DNA of 64,000 nt, taken from the NCBI GenBank assembly GCA_022820725.1, contig JAJEFA010000009.1, positions 124,001 to 188,000 on the forward strand. The letters run 5' to 3'. This document shows positions 1 through 8,538 of the stretch, piece by piece (within the stretch, counting starts at the first letter, position 1; the number at the start of each line of letters is the position of its first letter). A program made the translations under genes and the position numbers. Source of the DNA: Candidatus Binatia bacterium (GTDB lineage Bacteria; Desulfobacterota; Binatia; Bin18). The notes below the pieces were generated by a model. That model saw only the letters and a program-made list of their open reading frames with translations. It searched no databases and was not told the origin of the DNA.

Positions 1-1700
1 GCCGGAACCGTCAGAGTCAGTTCCGACGACTGGCGCTGATAGCGCAAGTCGATCAGGCGTTCATAGGTGAGGTCGCTCCGCTCAGGCTGTTCATTGTGCG
101 TATCCTGCTCCGCACGGGCCACCAGCGCGTCAAATTCCTGGAGCAGAGCCGTGGTATCAACGGTATCCAGATCCTGCGGCACACTCTGCACATAGTCAGA
201 GCGCAGGTCGGCCACCAACAGACCCAGCGCGCTGAACACCCCGGGAAAGAGCGGAATATACACCCGCGACATGCCCAGATTGTCGGCCAGCGTCGCCGCA
301 TGCACCGGACCTGATCCTCCGAAGGCTATCAGGGTAAATTCGCGTGGGTCACGGCCCCGCTCGGTCGTGACCGCGCGTATGGCGCGCGTCATGGTCGCGT
401 CAGCCACCTGATGGATCCCAAAGGCAACCTCGTGAACCGACAGACCGAGACGTGTGCCCAGCCGCGTCTGTATGGCGGTCTGCGCGGCAGTTGCATCAAT
501 GGGGACGGTTCCACCGGCGATGCTGTCCGGGTTCATATATCCCAGGACCACGTTAGCATCGGTGATGGTCGGTTCGGTTCCGCCCCGGTCATAGCAGGCT
601 GGTCCGGGGACGGCACCGGCGCTACGGGGCCCGACGCGCAGCGCACCACCATCGTCTACCCAGGCCAGGCTGCCGCCTCCCGCGCCGACCTCGACAATAT
701 CGTAGGCGGGAACGCGTAGCGCATAGCCGGCACCCTTGCTCAGTCGCCCGGCCCGGTTGATGCCCGCTCCCACCTCGCCTTCGGCGGTTTCAACCGGCTG
801 GCCATTTTCTATCAGGCAGCCTTTGGCGGTTGTTCCACCCATATCAAACGCTACCGCCTGGGCCAGACCGATTTCCCGCGCCAAGCCGGCCGCGGCCAAC
901 GCGCCGGCCGCAGGACCCGATTCGATCATATGCACCGGGCGGAGACGGGCGTGCGCGGCGCTCATGACCCCGCCGTTGGACTGCATGATTTGCAGGGCTG
1001 GAGGATAAGCCCGCAACTGCGTTTCCACCTGGTCCAGATAACGTCCGACCACGGGCATGAGGTAGGCGTTCAGGGCCGTGGTGGAAGTACGTTCGTACTC
1101 ACGGACCTCGGGGAGGATGTCGGCTGAGGAGCAGACCATGACTTCCGGGAATAGCTCACGGATGAGCGCTACAGCCCGCCGCTCATGGCTGGGATTGACG
1201 TAGGAATGCAGAAAGGCCACGGCAATAGATTCAACCCCCTGGCGTTTGAGGCTGAATATAGCCTGACGCACATCTTCGGCCTTGAGCGGCGTTTCCACCT
1301 CGCCCCGAACGGTCATACGTTCGCTGACTTCAAGCCGGCGACGACGCGGGATCAAGGGCGGCGTGCGTTGCCAAAAAACGTTGTAAACACTGGGACGCCC
1401 CAGGCGGCGGATTTCCAATTCGTCCCGAAAGCCTTTGGTGGTAATCAGTCCGGTCCGTGCGCCCTGTTCTTCCAGGACCGCGTTGGAGGCGATAGTCGTG
1501 CCGTGGACGAGGCTCGAAACGGGGCTCTCCGGGTGCTGGCGCTCGGCATCGGCAATACAGCGCCCAACGTCTGCGCCAACAGAATCGGGCAGGGTCAGAA
1601 TTTTATAGGTCAGGAGCTGGCCGTCGGACCCGGCTATGACGACATCGGTGAAGGTTCCGCCAATGTCAAAGGCAACGCGAAGGCTGGCGGGAGTGGACAT
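1..1700 (-). CDS. hyuA: Hydantoinase A / N-methylhydantoinase A family protein (3' end cut by window edge)
   Basis: ATP-dependent hydantoinase/5-oxoprolinase alpha subunit, expected to open cyclic amides (hydantoins, oxoprolines) together with a HyuB partner in the cytoplasm. Translating the minus strand from the ATG at 1700 gives an uninterrupted frame to the window edge (566 codons). It starts with MSTPASLRVAFDIGGTFTDV, the ASKHA-type phosphate loop. Further family motifs follow in order: HGTTIASNAVLE, SGPAAGALAAAGLA, FDMGGTTAK, VGAGGGSLAWVD, and the family signature CYDRGGTEPTITDANVVLGY. Near the edge the LRYQRQSSELTLTVP segment matches the family's C-terminal third, so roughly 100 residues are missing. 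It differs clearly from the second HyuA at 9399-11477. Its HyuB partner, if any, would lie left of the window. Confidence 0.9.
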   Translation of the reverse strand, partial: MSTPASLRVAFDIGGTFTDVVIAGSDGQLLTYKILTLPDSVGADVGRCIADAERQHPESPVSSLVHGTTIASNAVLEEQGARTGLITTKGFRDELEIRRLGRPSVYNVFWQRTPPLIPRRRRLEVSERMTVRGEVETPLKAEDVRQAIFSLKRQGVESIAVAFLHSYVNPSHERRAVALIRELFPEVMVCSSADILPEVREYERTSTTALNAYLMPVVGRYLDQVETQLRAYPPALQIMQSNGGVMSAAHARLRPVHMIESGPAAGALAAAGLAREIGLAQAVAFDMGGTTAKGCLIENGQPVETAEGEVGAGINRAGRLSKGAGYALRVPAYDIVEVGAGGGSLAWVDDGGALRVGPRSAGAVPGPACYDRGGTEPTITDANVVLGYMNPDSIAGGTVPIDATAAQTAIQTRLGTRLGLSVHEVAFGIHQVADATMTRAIRAVTTERGRDPREFTLIAFGGSGPVHAATLADNLGMSRVYIPLFPGVFSALGLLVADLRSDYVQSVPQDLDTVDTTALLQEFDALVARAEQDTHNEQPERSDLTYERLIDLRYQRQSSELTLTVP

Positions 1701-1750
1701 GCCGGCTTAATACAGGGTTCAGGGGAAGGAGAGGCGCATACGCGCCGGCC

Positions 1751-2152
1751 TCAGGCATTGAGCAGAGCAAAGGCCTCAATCTCAATGAGCAGGTCTTCAA
1801 GCACCAGTGCCTGAACGCCGATGAGGGTGCTGGCCGGTGGTTTTTCCTGGGGCAGATATCGGCTGCGAACCTCACGGACCACGCCGATCATGTCAGGCGT
1901 ATAATTGACAATATACGTATTGGTCTTCAGCACGTCGTCAAACGTGGCCCCAACCGCGGCCAGCGCTCCTTTGAGGTTTTCAAAGGTTTGGACGACCTGG
2001 GCGCGCAGGTCGCCCTTGCCCACCACTTCGTTGTTCGCATCCAAGGCGACCTGGCCCGAGATGAAAACAATTTTTCCCTCAGTCGCGGTCACAACCTGAG
2101 AGAAGCCCGGCAAAACAGGCAGACCGGCGGGATTCAGGAATTCCTTTTCCAT
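1751..2152 (-). CDS. RidA/YjgF/UK114 family protein, probable non-deaminase subtype
   Basis: 133 residues, the usual RidA length, with family hallmarks: the N-terminal NPAGLP segment, a central ISGQVALD strand and a C-terminal IEIEAFA segment. Classical RidA hydrolyses reactive enamines/imines from PLP enzymes using an Arg in a P-x-R-S motif; here that stretch reads PPASTLIGV (residues 105-113), so the Arg is absent. This places it with RidA relatives lacking deaminase activity, often found near catabolic genes. The start has a good Shine-Dalgarno (GAGGAG about 8 nt upstream). It lies 50 bp downstream of nothing on its own strand but directly upstream of the truncated hydantoinase gene in the transcription direction, so both may be cotranscribed. 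Confidence 0.88.
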   Translation of the reverse strand: MEKEFLNPAGLPVLPGFSQVVTATEGKIVFISGQVALDANNEVVGKGDLRAQVVQTFENLKGALAAVGATFDDVLKTNTYIVNYTPDMIGVVREVRSRYLPQEKPPASTLIGVQALVLEDLLIEIEAFALLNA

Positions 2153-2186
2153 ATTTTTCTCCTCGTGTTGGCTCCTCCTGAGAGCC

Positions 2187-2256
2187 GGGCAACCACAGGG
2201 GGTTGCCCCTACCTTTTTCTCCCTCTCCCCTTGAGGGAGAGGGTTGGGGTGAGGGG
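2187..2256. repeat. Short palindromic intergenic repeat, copy 1
   Basis: Two adjacent palindromes: GGGCAACC...GGTTGCCC at 2187-2208, then CCCTCTCC...AGAGGG from 2221 followed by a TGGGGTGAGGG tail. The same two modules in the same order recur at 3389-3456, between the next two genes. The arrangement looks like a REP-type extragenic element; the palindromes could also fold in RNA at operon ends. Confidence 0.75.
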
Positions 2257-2280
2257 GTTTCTTCTCCTGGTCTTACCGCG

Positions 2281-3366
2281 TCAGGGCCGTACTTCATAAT
2301 AGGCGTTAAACGGATTGTCAAAGTCGTGGCGGGTGAAGCGGGTAAACCCGGCGTCGCGCGTCATGCTCCGCGCGACCTGTTCGTTAAATCCCAAGGTGCC
2401 GAGACCGGCACCATCCGGCTCGGATAAGGCCGAGGACATGCAGCCCATCACCGAGAAGGCATACATCAGACCGGTCATGGGATTCTTCAGATTTTCTTCA
2501 AACGTCGGGGCGCTCTTAATATCAGCGATGAGCCAGGTTCCATCCGACTTGAGCGCCGACCGGATGGCCCGAATGGCTTCCGCCGGATGGGTCATATCGT
2601 GGATGCAATCAAACGTGGTGATGAAGTCAAAGCTCGCATCGGCCGGCAACCCGTCCTGGGCCGCGTGGTGAAACTGGAGGTTGGTCAGCCCGACCTCAGC
2701 CTTGTTGGCATTGGCCCGCGCCAGCGCATGCTCCGATATGTCATACCCGTGAAAGTCGGCCTGCGGAAAGGCCGTAGCCATATGAACCAGCGCAATCCCG
2801 GCACCGCAGCCTACGTCTGCTACCTTTGCGCCAGCGTGCAGCCTGGACTCGACACCGTCCAAGGCAGGCAGAACAATGGGGATCAGCGAGTGCCGATACC
2901 ACGGGGCAAAGACCCGCTCAATGCCTCGCGCGCCTTCCGGCCCACGTGCGTCGTAGGGCAAACCCAGGCCGGTACGAAAGGCCTCGGGCAGTCTTTCCAA
3001 TATGGCCATGCGTTGCGGAAAATCGCTGAAAATACCCGCGGCAAACTTGGGGCTGTCCTCGTCTGCCAGAATCAGGGCCATTTCGGGCGAAAGGGAAAAA
3101 CGTCCCTCTTCGGTATACTCAAGCAACTGAGCTGCGGCCTGTCCTCTCAGCCATTCCCGTACCCAGCGTTCACTTAAGCCCGTTTTGTTGGCAAGCTCCT
3201 CGCTCGTCACAGGCCCGGCACCATGCAGGGCCCGGTACAGCCCGAGCCGGTCACCCAGGTGGATCATGGCTGAGATTAACGCACCGCTCAGCAGGCCAAA
3301 GACCCTTTGGCCGCCGGCCTTGAGCTTGTCCGGGTCTATGTAGTCACGGGGCTGCTGTGTTGACAT
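2281..3366 (-). CDS. SAM-dependent methyltransferase with N-terminal winged-helix domain
   Basis: 361-residue class I methyltransferase. Residues about 20-95 look like the winged-helix dimerisation domain found in Rv2258c-like and O-methyltransferase-like enzymes (SEELANKTGLSERWVREWL). Motif I, VADVGCGAGIAL, is at residues 182-193, followed by an acidic strand end (HGYDIS) and a post-I/IV segment FDFITTFDCIHDMTHP. The substrate cannot be told from sequence; the family methylates small molecules. The start has a purine-rich GGAGAAG upstream. It sits between two copies of a palindromic repeat, so probably it is its own transcription unit or the end of one. Confidence 0.85.
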   Translation of the reverse strand: MSTQQPRDYIDPDKLKAGGQRVFGLLSGALISAMIHLGDRLGLYRALHGAGPVTSEELANKTGLSERWVREWLRGQAAAQLLEYTEEGRFSLSPEMALILADEDSPKFAAGIFSDFPQRMAILERLPEAFRTGLGLPYDARGPEGARGIERVFAPWYRHSLIPIVLPALDGVESRLHAGAKVADVGCGAGIALVHMATAFPQADFHGYDISEHALARANANKAEVGLTNLQFHHAAQDGLPADASFDFITTFDCIHDMTHPAEAIRAIRSALKSDGTWLIADIKSAPTFEENLKNPMTGLMYAFSVMGCMSSALSEPDGAGLGTLGFNEQVARSMTRDAGFTRFTRHDFDNPFNAYYEVRP

Positions 3367-3388
3367 ATGCTCAGCTTCTCCAGTCGCA

Positions 3389-3456
3389 GGGCAACCACAG
3401 GGGGTTGCCCCTACCCTTTGCTCCCTCTCCCTTTTGGGAGAGGGCTGGGGTGAGGG
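3389..3456. repeat. Short palindromic intergenic repeat, copy 2
   Basis: Second copy of the element at 2187-2256. GGGCAACC...GGTTGCCC spans 3389-3410, and the CCCTCTCC...GGGAGAGGG palindrome with a TGGGGTGAGGG tail follows at 3422-3456. A related polypyrimidine palindrome without the first module is at about 4030-4055. Confidence 0.75.
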
Positions 3457-3468
3457 ATACTCAAATAA

Positions 3469-3915
3469 CTACATCCCGCTGATCAACTCAAGAATAGTTC
3501 CGTCGGGGTCTTTGAAACAGACGACTCCAATCTCCGCGCCTCCGGGTCCGTCGATTTTTTTGAGCGGGGCTAAAAATTCAACCTGCATTTCCTGAAGGTC
3601 GGCATAGGTCTTGTCAATATCGTCCACGTCGAAGGCGATACGGCAAATCCCGATATTATTGAGCGACGGGTAAGGCTCTCCCTGTGGGGGCGGATCGATG
3701 AATTGGACCAGGTCCAGTACCGGAGCGTTCTCATCGTCTCCGAGACGCATGAACACACCGCGCAGCTTCCTGGCGTCGAGGCCAAGCGCCTCGCCGACCG
3801 TCGGGTCTTCGAGCGTAAAGTCGTTGACCTTGTTAAACCCGAGCTTTTCATAAAACCCGATGGAGCGTTCCATATCGCGAACGCAGATATTGACATGAAA
3901 TAAACGAGTCAGCAT
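3469..3915 (-). CDS. VOC (glyoxalase/bleomycin-resistance/dioxygenase) family protein
   Basis: 148 residues with the paired beta-alpha-beta-beta-beta modules of the VOC fold: LFHVNICVRDMERSIGFYEKLGF at the N-terminus and a second half that begins ICRIAFDVDDIDKTYADL and ends FKDPDGTILELISGM. The Glu in ILELI is in the usual C-terminal metal-ligand position and His7 in the N-terminal one. The likely role is a metal-dependent lyase, epimerase or dioxygenase acting on a small molecule; the substrate is unknown. A strong Shine-Dalgarno (TAAGGAGGGG) precedes the ATG. Confidence 0.85.
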   Translation of the reverse strand: MLTRLFHVNICVRDMERSIGFYEKLGFNKVNDFTLEDPTVGEALGLDARKLRGVFMRLGDDENAPVLDLVQFIDPPPQGEPYPSLNNIGICRIAFDVDDIDKTYADLQEMQVEFLAPLKKIDGPGGAEIGVVCFKDPDGTILELISGM

Positions 3916-3956
3916 GTTCCCCTCCTTAGTTTAGAGTTCTGACAGTCTCGCTATAG

Positions 3957-3982
3957 GTCGGATTAGCGCAGCGTAATCCGAC
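3957..3982. repeat. 26-bp palindromic repeat (GTCGGAT...ATCCGAC), copy 1
   Basis: Imperfect palindrome beginning GTCGGATTAGCG and ending GCGTAATCCGAC. A second copy differing at two positions lies at 16806-16831, where it forms the end of a truncated toxin gene. Such GTCGGAT/ATCCGAC elements are known as frequent small dispersed repeats in many proteobacterial genomes. Confidence 0.75.
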
Positions 3983-4068
3983 AACGCAAGGGGTTCATTC
4001 TGCGGGTGGCTGGGACGCGCTCGTGGCAGACCTCCCTCTCCCTCAAGGAGAGAGGGAGCAAGAGAGAA

Positions 4069-5751
4069 CTAGACTTGACCCGAACGCAGCACCTGGCCCG
4101 GCATGGCACCCGTATGTTTGCCATCGTCGAACAGCACTTCGCCGTTCACGATCGTGTACTGGACGCCCTGGGCCGGCATGACCAGGCGTCGCCCGCCACC
4201 AGGCAGGTCGGCCCGCATTTCGCCGCGACGGGCCGAGCCAACCGTATGGTAGTCAAAAATCGCAAAGTCGGCCGCCATGCCTTTTTCGATCTTGCCGCGA
4301 GTGGTCATGCCGTAGAATGCGGCCGGCTCGGAGGTAATCCGCCTCACCGCGTGCTCCAGCGTCATGGCCTGCCGGTCCCGCACCCAGGTGCCGAGCAGAT
4401 AGGTGCAGTAACCCGCGTCACACAGCATATCCACATGAGCCCCACCGTCTGACAGGCCAACCATGACCTGATCGTGGGTAATCAGCTCAGGAATACGGTC
4501 TTCGTCGGCGTTGAACAGCTCATAGGTGTACTGGAGTTGCAAGTCATCCTCGATACACAGGTCCAGGAAAGTATCGAGCCCATCTTTGCCGCGTTCTTTA
4601 GCAATCTCGGCCACGCTCTTGCCAATCAGGGACTGCATGGCGGGATTACCCACCTCATGGACAATGGCGCGTTCCCATTTGCCCGAGAACACCTTGGGCG
4701 ACTCCATCTCTTTGCGGAATGCAGCCCGGAAGGATTCATCTCTGTAGAACGCCTTCTGTTTCTCAATCGGCTGGTCAAAGGCCGGCTTCCAACACGGCAG
4801 ATTGGCGAAGATGAACGGTTTGCGCAGGTCGATCTGAATGATGAGCGGCCGGCAGGTCACCTGCGGAATGGCGCCCTTCTCGAACAGCGGCTCAATCGTC
4901 CGCAGGGTATTCATGGCCGCATCCGGCTGATCGTCCCGGTTCAGCAAGGCCAGCCATGTGACCTTCCGACCACTTTCGGTCAGGAGCATGTCCAATAAGG
5001 CGTGCTCGGTTTCGTCAACAATAGAGACGTTATTGGTCAGGGCGAGCTCGATACTGCCCTTGCCGAGTTCCTTGAGCGCGTTGCAGCAGGCTTTGAGTTC
5101 GTCCCAACTAGCATTACGGCAAGCAATCGGACGGCCTTTATAGCCGATATGCTGAGCCACGTTCGTGGTCGAAAATCCGAAGGCTCCGGCGGCAACCGCC
5201 TCTTTAATCAGGGCCTTGATCTGCGCGGTTTCCTCTGGTGTTGCGCCCCGCTCCATTGACTCTTCGCCCATCACAAAGTGGCGGAACGGTGTCAGCGCGG
5301 CCATAAAGCCGATATTAATGCCGCTCCCGCGCTTTTCAGCCGCATTCATATATTCGGGGAAGGTGACCCAGTCCCAGGTCACACCCTTGCCCAGCACGTC
5401 AAACGGGATGGCTTCCACGTTGACCAAATCCCAAGCTGCGATTTCATGCACCTCGGGTTTGCACGGGGCCAGGCCAACCCCACAGTTGCCCATGACCAGA
5501 CTCGTGACTCCATGCCAGGAAGAGGATGTGATCAGCGGGTCCCAGCAAATCTGGGCGTCATAGTGAGTATGGGGATCAACAAAGCCGGGTGCCACGATCA
5601 GGTCGGAGGCATCCACAACCTTCTTGGCTCCGTCCGAGACTTTGCCGATTTCCGCGATTTTTCCGTTGGCCACCGCAATATCGGCCCGGTAACGTTCGGC
5701 GCCGGTTCCATCCACCACGGTTCCGTTTTTGATAACGAGATCGTACGACAT
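4069..5751 (-). CDS. Amidohydrolase family protein, D-aminoacylase-like (amidohydrolase 3)
   Basis: 560 residues. The N-terminal beta-sandwich start (DLVIKNGTVVDGTG) leads to PGFVDPHTHYDA with the metal ligands His61 and His63, and GNCGVG with Cys90 in the position of the metal-binding Cys of N-acyl-D-amino-acid deacylases. The C-terminal LSDGGAHVDML carries the catalytic-type Asp. The family cleaves N-acyl groups from D-amino acids or related amides in the cytoplasm; the actual substrate is unknown. It is a close paralogue of the gene at 16839-18524. A GGAGGG Shine-Dalgarno precedes the ATG. It lies 83 bp downstream of the CaiB pair on the same strand and may be its last operon member. Confidence 0.88.
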   Translation of the reverse strand: MSYDLVIKNGTVVDGTGAERYRADIAVANGKIAEIGKVSDGAKKVVDASDLIVAPGFVDPHTHYDAQICWDPLITSSSWHGVTSLVMGNCGVGLAPCKPEVHEIAAWDLVNVEAIPFDVLGKGVTWDWVTFPEYMNAAEKRGSGINIGFMAALTPFRHFVMGEESMERGATPEETAQIKALIKEAVAAGAFGFSTTNVAQHIGYKGRPIACRNASWDELKACCNALKELGKGSIELALTNNVSIVDETEHALLDMLLTESGRKVTWLALLNRDDQPDAAMNTLRTIEPLFEKGAIPQVTCRPLIIQIDLRKPFIFANLPCWKPAFDQPIEKQKAFYRDESFRAAFRKEMESPKVFSGKWERAIVHEVGNPAMQSLIGKSVAEIAKERGKDGLDTFLDLCIEDDLQLQYTYELFNADEDRIPELITHDQVMVGLSDGGAHVDMLCDAGYCTYLLGTWVRDRQAMTLEHAVRRITSEPAAFYGMTTRGKIEKGMAADFAIFDYHTVGSARRGEMRADLPGGGRRLVMPAQGVQYTIVNGEVLFDDGKHTGAMPGQVLRSGQV

Positions 5752-5834
5752 AACACCCTCCTGGTTCTGGGGGTTAGGATTTAGGGGTTGGCTTTATCTC
5801 CAATCCCTACCCCCCAATCCCCAATCCCTTCTTG

Positions 5835-7139
5835 TTAAATTGTCCCTTCGTCCTGAAACGCTTCTATTTCTGCTTGGCTCAAGCCGAGCAATTCTTTGTA
5901 CACATAGGCATTATCTTCCGCATAGCACGGTGCGGCACGTTCGGTCGGTCCGCCCTGACTCACCTGCCCGTTGGCAAAATGAAACGGAATATCCTTGATC
6001 GGCCAGGTTCCAATCTCGGTATGCTCCAGGGGGAGCAGCCAGTTCAGGTGTTTGAGCTGCGGGTCGCGTTCGATCCGGTCCTGCGCGGTCTGACACACGC
6101 CTGCGGGAACGCCAGCAGCCTGTAAACGCTCTTGCAGGCCAAAGGGCTCCTGCTCCTGCGTCCAGGCGCTCACCAGACGGTCCAGCTCGTCTTGATGCTG
6201 TAGCCGCTCGGCCAGTGAGGCAAACCGGCTCTGCTCCGCCCAGTCGGGGTTGCCCAGGATGCGCACGAATGCCTGCCATTCTTCTTCGGACGTGACAGCT
6301 ATGGCAATCCAGCGATCATCACCGGCGCAGGGATAGGCTCCGTGCGGCGCGGCGGGTGTATAAGGCGAGCGATTGCCCGTACGCTGATAGTGGCGGCCAT
6401 TGACCGCATGGTCCAGCACCGCGGTGCCGGTCATGCCAATGCCGGGCTCTACTTGCGAGCAGTCCAGATACTGGCCCTTGCCCGTCCGTTTTTTATAGTA
6501 CAGGGCCATCAGAATGGTCATGGCACAATAATACGCGCCACTCCAATCCATATACGAAAAGCCCCAGCCAGCCGGAGGATGGGGGGCGGGCAAACCGGAC
6601 TGTTCGGTCAGGCCACTCACGGCCTGGGCAATCGGGCCGTAGGACGCGTATTTCACGTAGGGACCTTTGTAGCCCCAACCGGGTTGCTGCATATAAATAA
6701 TATCCGGCTTAATGGCCTTGAGGGTGTCGTAGCCGAGTCCCCATTTTTGCATAGTTTCGGCCGTGAAGGCCTCAACCACCACGTCACTGACCGCAACCAG
6801 CTTTTTGAACAGCTCGCGGCCCTGGGGCGCTTTCATATTCAGACTGATCCCATATTTGCCGGCATTGATATCGTTAAAATACCCGCCACGGTTGACGCTC
6901 TGGACCTTGCCGGTATCCAGGCCGGTCAAGTCCATGGCCCCGGCCTTTTCCGCGCGTTCTCTCGTGCGGGAGGCAAACGGCGGCATATAGCGCAGAAAAT
7001 CCAGCCGATCGCGCCATTCAATCCGAATGACCTCCGCCCCCAGGCTGGCCAATAAGCGCGGCCCACCCGCCCCGGCCAGCAGCCAGGTCAGGTCCGCAAT
7101 ACGAACGCCTTCCAGAGGTCTTCTTTTTTTTACGCCCAC
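5835..7139 (-). CDS. CaiB/BaiF (class III) CoA-transferase, subunit with catalytic-type Asp
   Basis: 434-residue formyl-CoA-transferase-like protein. N-terminal LEGVRIADLTWLLAGAGGPRLLASLGAEVIRIE is the CoA-binding signature, and Asp198 in SYMDWSGAYYCAM sits where family III enzymes carry the Asp that forms the acyl-enzyme anhydride. The family moves CoA between carboxylic acids. Translation starts at a GTG one base after the stop of the upstream CaiB gene, with AAAGGA inside that gene as ribosome site, so the two are translationally linked. The second codons hold an A8 run (GTAAAAAAAAG). Together with 7141-8388 it probably forms a heteromeric transferase; the substrate is unknown. Confidence 0.88.
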   Translation of the reverse strand: MGVKKRRPLEGVRIADLTWLLAGAGGPRLLASLGAEVIRIEWRDRLDFLRYMPPFASRTRERAEKAGAMDLTGLDTGKVQSVNRGGYFNDINAGKYGISLNMKAPQGRELFKKLVAVSDVVVEAFTAETMQKWGLGYDTLKAIKPDIIYMQQPGWGYKGPYVKYASYGPIAQAVSGLTEQSGLPAPHPPAGWGFSYMDWSGAYYCAMTILMALYYKKRTGKGQYLDCSQVEPGIGMTGTAVLDHAVNGRHYQRTGNRSPYTPAAPHGAYPCAGDDRWIAIAVTSEEEWQAFVRILGNPDWAEQSRFASLAERLQHQDELDRLVSAWTQEQEPFGLQERLQAAGVPAGVCQTAQDRIERDPQLKHLNWLLPLEHTEIGTWPIKDIPFHFANGQVSQGGPTERAAPCYAEDNAYVYKELLGLSQAEIEAFQDEGTI

Positions 7140-7140
7140 C

Positions 7141-8388
7141 CTACACGGTTCCTTTGTCCTGCAAGTCTGCCATCTCTTCTACACTCAGCCCGAGCTGCTC
7201 ACAAAAGACCTCCTGGTTGTGTTCACCGATGAGCGGCGCCCGCGGGCCTTGCCGCCAAGCGCATTCGTTCGGCAGCATGGGCGCACCCGTATAGGTGTAG
7301 GATTCGCCCAGTTCGGGATGTTCAACCTGAGAAAATGTGGCGCGTGTTTGCCACTGGACATCGTCGGGATTCTCTTCCGGCAGTCGGATGGGGGACCAGG
7401 GAATGCCCAGTTCCTGGGCCTCATGCCAGATTTCTTCCAGGTCAAAGTCGGCCACACACGCGGCCTGGATATCGGCGAAATGCTCGGTAAAGGCGCGCCC
7501 TCGGCGATTCTTGGGTTCTTTATATTTGTCTTCGTTGAGGTCACCGGCCTTGTCTTTACCCTCCAGAAATCCGACCAGGGTTTCATACCCGCCCGGAAAG
7601 GGATTGGGCAGAATAATGGAATACCGCCCGTCTTTGGTCGGAAACTGCACCTCAGGTCCAATGGCCGGCTGGGCATGCCGCCCCGTCTGGCGGTAGCACG
7701 GCGTCTGGCCATAAATCCAGTGCGGGACGTCGATCTCGGTACAAACGCTGACGGCCTGGTGAATAGGCAGCTCAATCATCTCTCCGACTTCGGTCATCTC
7801 GCGTCCAATCAGCGCGCCAACGGTAGCAATAAACGCCTGGTTGCCAGCGATGTGGTAGGCGTGCCACATCTGCGGGGCGATGGGCGGGGTGTCATAGCTG
7901 CCGTCGTCTGTGGGGCTGTAGCCGCAACACATCATTTGTCCGCCCAGTGCCAGATGAACCAGATCGTTGGCTTTATAGTCCCGCCACGGACCGCTGTGCC
8001 CAAACGGGGACAGCACCACATAAATCAACCGTGGGTTGAGCGCTTGCAGGGCGTTCCAGTCCAGTCCGAGTTTTTCCAGCGTACCCAGTGGCTGAGCATC
8101 AATCAGGACATCCGCCTCCGCAATGAGCTGTTTGAGCAGGTCCGTTCCCGGCGGCGATTCAATATCGAGCGTAATGCCGCGCTTCCCGAAATTATAGTGC
8201 CAAAAATACAGACTGCGTTCGGGATGGACCTGGTCGTGATAAAAAGGCCCGATCTCACGCGTGGCTTGTCCGCCCGGCGGCTCGATTTTGAGCACATCCG
8301 CCCCAGCCCCGGCCAGCAACTTGCCGCAGAACTCTCCCTGTTCATCCGCGAGTTCCAGGACTTTGACATCAAACAGAAATCCATCCAT
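7141..8388 (-). CDS. CaiB/BaiF (class III) CoA-transferase, probable non-catalytic partner subunit
   Basis: 415 residues, CaiB/BaiF fold: FDVKVLELADEQGEFCGKLLAGAGADVLKIEPPGG at the N-terminus and FGHSGPWRDYKANDLVHLALGG in the middle. At the position where the neighbouring subunit has its catalytic Asp, this protein reads APQMWHAYHIAG, without an acidic residue. Adjacent CaiB pairs in which only one subunit keeps the Asp suggest a heterodimer with one active partner. It is the first gene of the minus-strand set (7141-8388, 5835-7139 and perhaps 4069-5751). No clear Shine-Dalgarno is seen before the ATG at 8388. Confidence 0.85.
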   Translation of the reverse strand: MDGFLFDVKVLELADEQGEFCGKLLAGAGADVLKIEPPGGQATREIGPFYHDQVHPERSLYFWHYNFGKRGITLDIESPPGTDLLKQLIAEADVLIDAQPLGTLEKLGLDWNALQALNPRLIYVVLSPFGHSGPWRDYKANDLVHLALGGQMMCCGYSPTDDGSYDTPPIAPQMWHAYHIAGNQAFIATVGALIGREMTEVGEMIELPIHQAVSVCTEIDVPHWIYGQTPCYRQTGRHAQPAIGPEVQFPTKDGRYSIILPNPFPGGYETLVGFLEGKDKAGDLNEDKYKEPKNRRGRAFTEHFADIQAACVADFDLEEIWHEAQELGIPWSPIRLPEENPDDVQWQTRATFSQVEHPELGESYTYTGAPMLPNECAWRQGPRAPLIGEHNQEVFCEQLGLSVEEMADLQDKGTV

Positions 8389-8405
8389 ACCGCTGTCCCC
8401 AGGAA

Positions 8406-8424
8406 GGAGGGCCAGTGGCCCTCC
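8406..8424. repeat. Perfect 8-bp inverted repeat in the CaiB leader
   Basis: GGAGGGCC and GGCCCTCC separated by three bases, lying 18-36 bases upstream of the CaiB start at 8388. It may be a 5'-leader hairpin or the end of a terminator for the TetR gene upstream. No U-rich run follows on either strand, so a terminator role is not supported. Confidence 0.45.
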
Positions 8425-8538
8425 CCTCCTTTATTCCTAGGGTTCCCCGAAGTCCCCGCACAGCGCGCTGGCGGCTGCACTGAGGGTGTCAGGAAGAGGT
8501 GAGTCGTGGCCCTGGAGTCTGCTGCACCGCATATGATC

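Noticed and set aside
1185..1814. 209-codon plus-strand frame in the left-edge region
   Set aside because: Antisense to the hydantoinase A gene, whose minus-strand frame is intact and carries all family motifs.
8406..8424. Rho-independent terminator between tetR and the CaiB pair
   Set aside because: The stem is good but no U-rich run follows in either direction.
7027..8502. 491-codon open frame on the plus strand across the CaiB pair
   Set aside because: It is antisense to two strongly recognisable CaiB/BaiF proteins; its translation has no domain pattern and follows codon-position bias of the other strand.
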